A stretch of DNA of 13,128 nt. It comes from JANOGU01 sp964499865 (lineage in GTDB: Bacteria; Pseudomonadota; Alphaproteobacteria; Rhodobacterales; Rhodobacteraceae). The DNA is taken from assembly GCA_964499865.1 (NCBI GenBank), contig CAZCPY010000086.1, forward strand, positions 1 through 13,128. Reading direction: 5' to 3'. The first letter of the stretch is position 1; the number at the start of each line of letters is the position of its first letter. Shown here piece by piece: positions 13,070-13,128 of this stretch. Both the position numbers and the translations under genes were made by a program. Under the pieces are notes generated by a model. It saw nothing but the letters and a program-made list of their open reading frames with translations, had not been told where the DNA came from and made no database searches.

Positions 13070-13128
13070 CGCCGGCGTTCCGCCAGCGACGGCGGGCGCG
13101 GGCGCGCGAAGCGGCGGCGCGCCGGCCC
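13066..13128 (-). CDS. Possible C-terminal end of an upstream gene (partial)
   Basis: On the minus strand the frame entering from the window edge is open for 20 codons, ending RRRFARPRPPSLAERRR, with a TGA that overlaps the next ATG as ATGA. Such overlaps usually mark coupled genes, and the basic tail is plausible. The stretch is too short and GC-rich to prove coding, and no family is recognisable. Confidence 0.3.
   Translation of the reverse strand, partial: GPARRRFARPRPPSLAERRR

Overview
This 13.1-kb window is uniformly high-GC and reads as chromosome of an alphaproteobacterium, most likely of the Rhodobacteraceae (Rhodobacter/Paracoccus/roseobacter relatives). The reasons are the ArgC and CcmE protein types, the fused indolepyruvate:ferredoxin oxidoreductase, and above all a paired muramidase and three-helix holin of the kind that releases gene transfer agents (GTA) in this family. 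No rRNA, tRNA, insertion sequence, CRISPR array or phage structural gene is visible.

Left part (1-3168). A two-gene unit encodes a DGPF/YCII-domain protein and an ECF42-type sigma factor with a long C-terminal extension. It is preceded by a bipartite motif that matches the promoter reported for such sigma factors, so it is probably self-activated. A 393-bp intergenic stretch follows. It holds a well-formed candidate small RNA on the minus strand (promoter, hairpin, single-stranded CCUCCC segment, terminator hairpin with six U), then a nested palindrome, a REP-like GC-rich element, and a long stem-loop just after a minus-strand LysR gene. The LysR gene diverges from the large oxidoreductase gene, and the shared 112-bp region carries a perfect TAGGTCA-N7-TGACCTA inverted repeat.

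Middle (3169-9132). The 1121-residue 2-oxoacid:ferredoxin oxidoreductase probably converts aryl pyruvates to aryl-acetyl-CoA during aromatic amino acid breakdown. Next comes an acyltransferase gene preceded by a near-consensus Pho box, with murI (glutamate racemase, TTG start) 11 bp downstream. This suggests that phosphate starvation controls membrane-lipid remodelling and possibly cell-wall precursor supply. After a 315-bp gap with hairpins and a 50-bp-spaced repeat lies a small exported protein of unknown function.

Right part (9287-13128). argC and ccmE overlap by 4 bp. The endolysin and holin genes follow with no visible terminator in between. The endolysin has a hairpin over its ribosome-binding site and an EF-hand-like DxDxDG loop, two possible brakes on a lytic enzyme. 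Converging on the holin gene from the minus strand is a unit of a small membrane protein and a membrane-anchored diheme cytochrome c, with the possible tail of another gene at the window edge. CcmE (heme delivery for cytochrome c maturation) and the diheme cytochrome share a functional theme but are on opposite strands.
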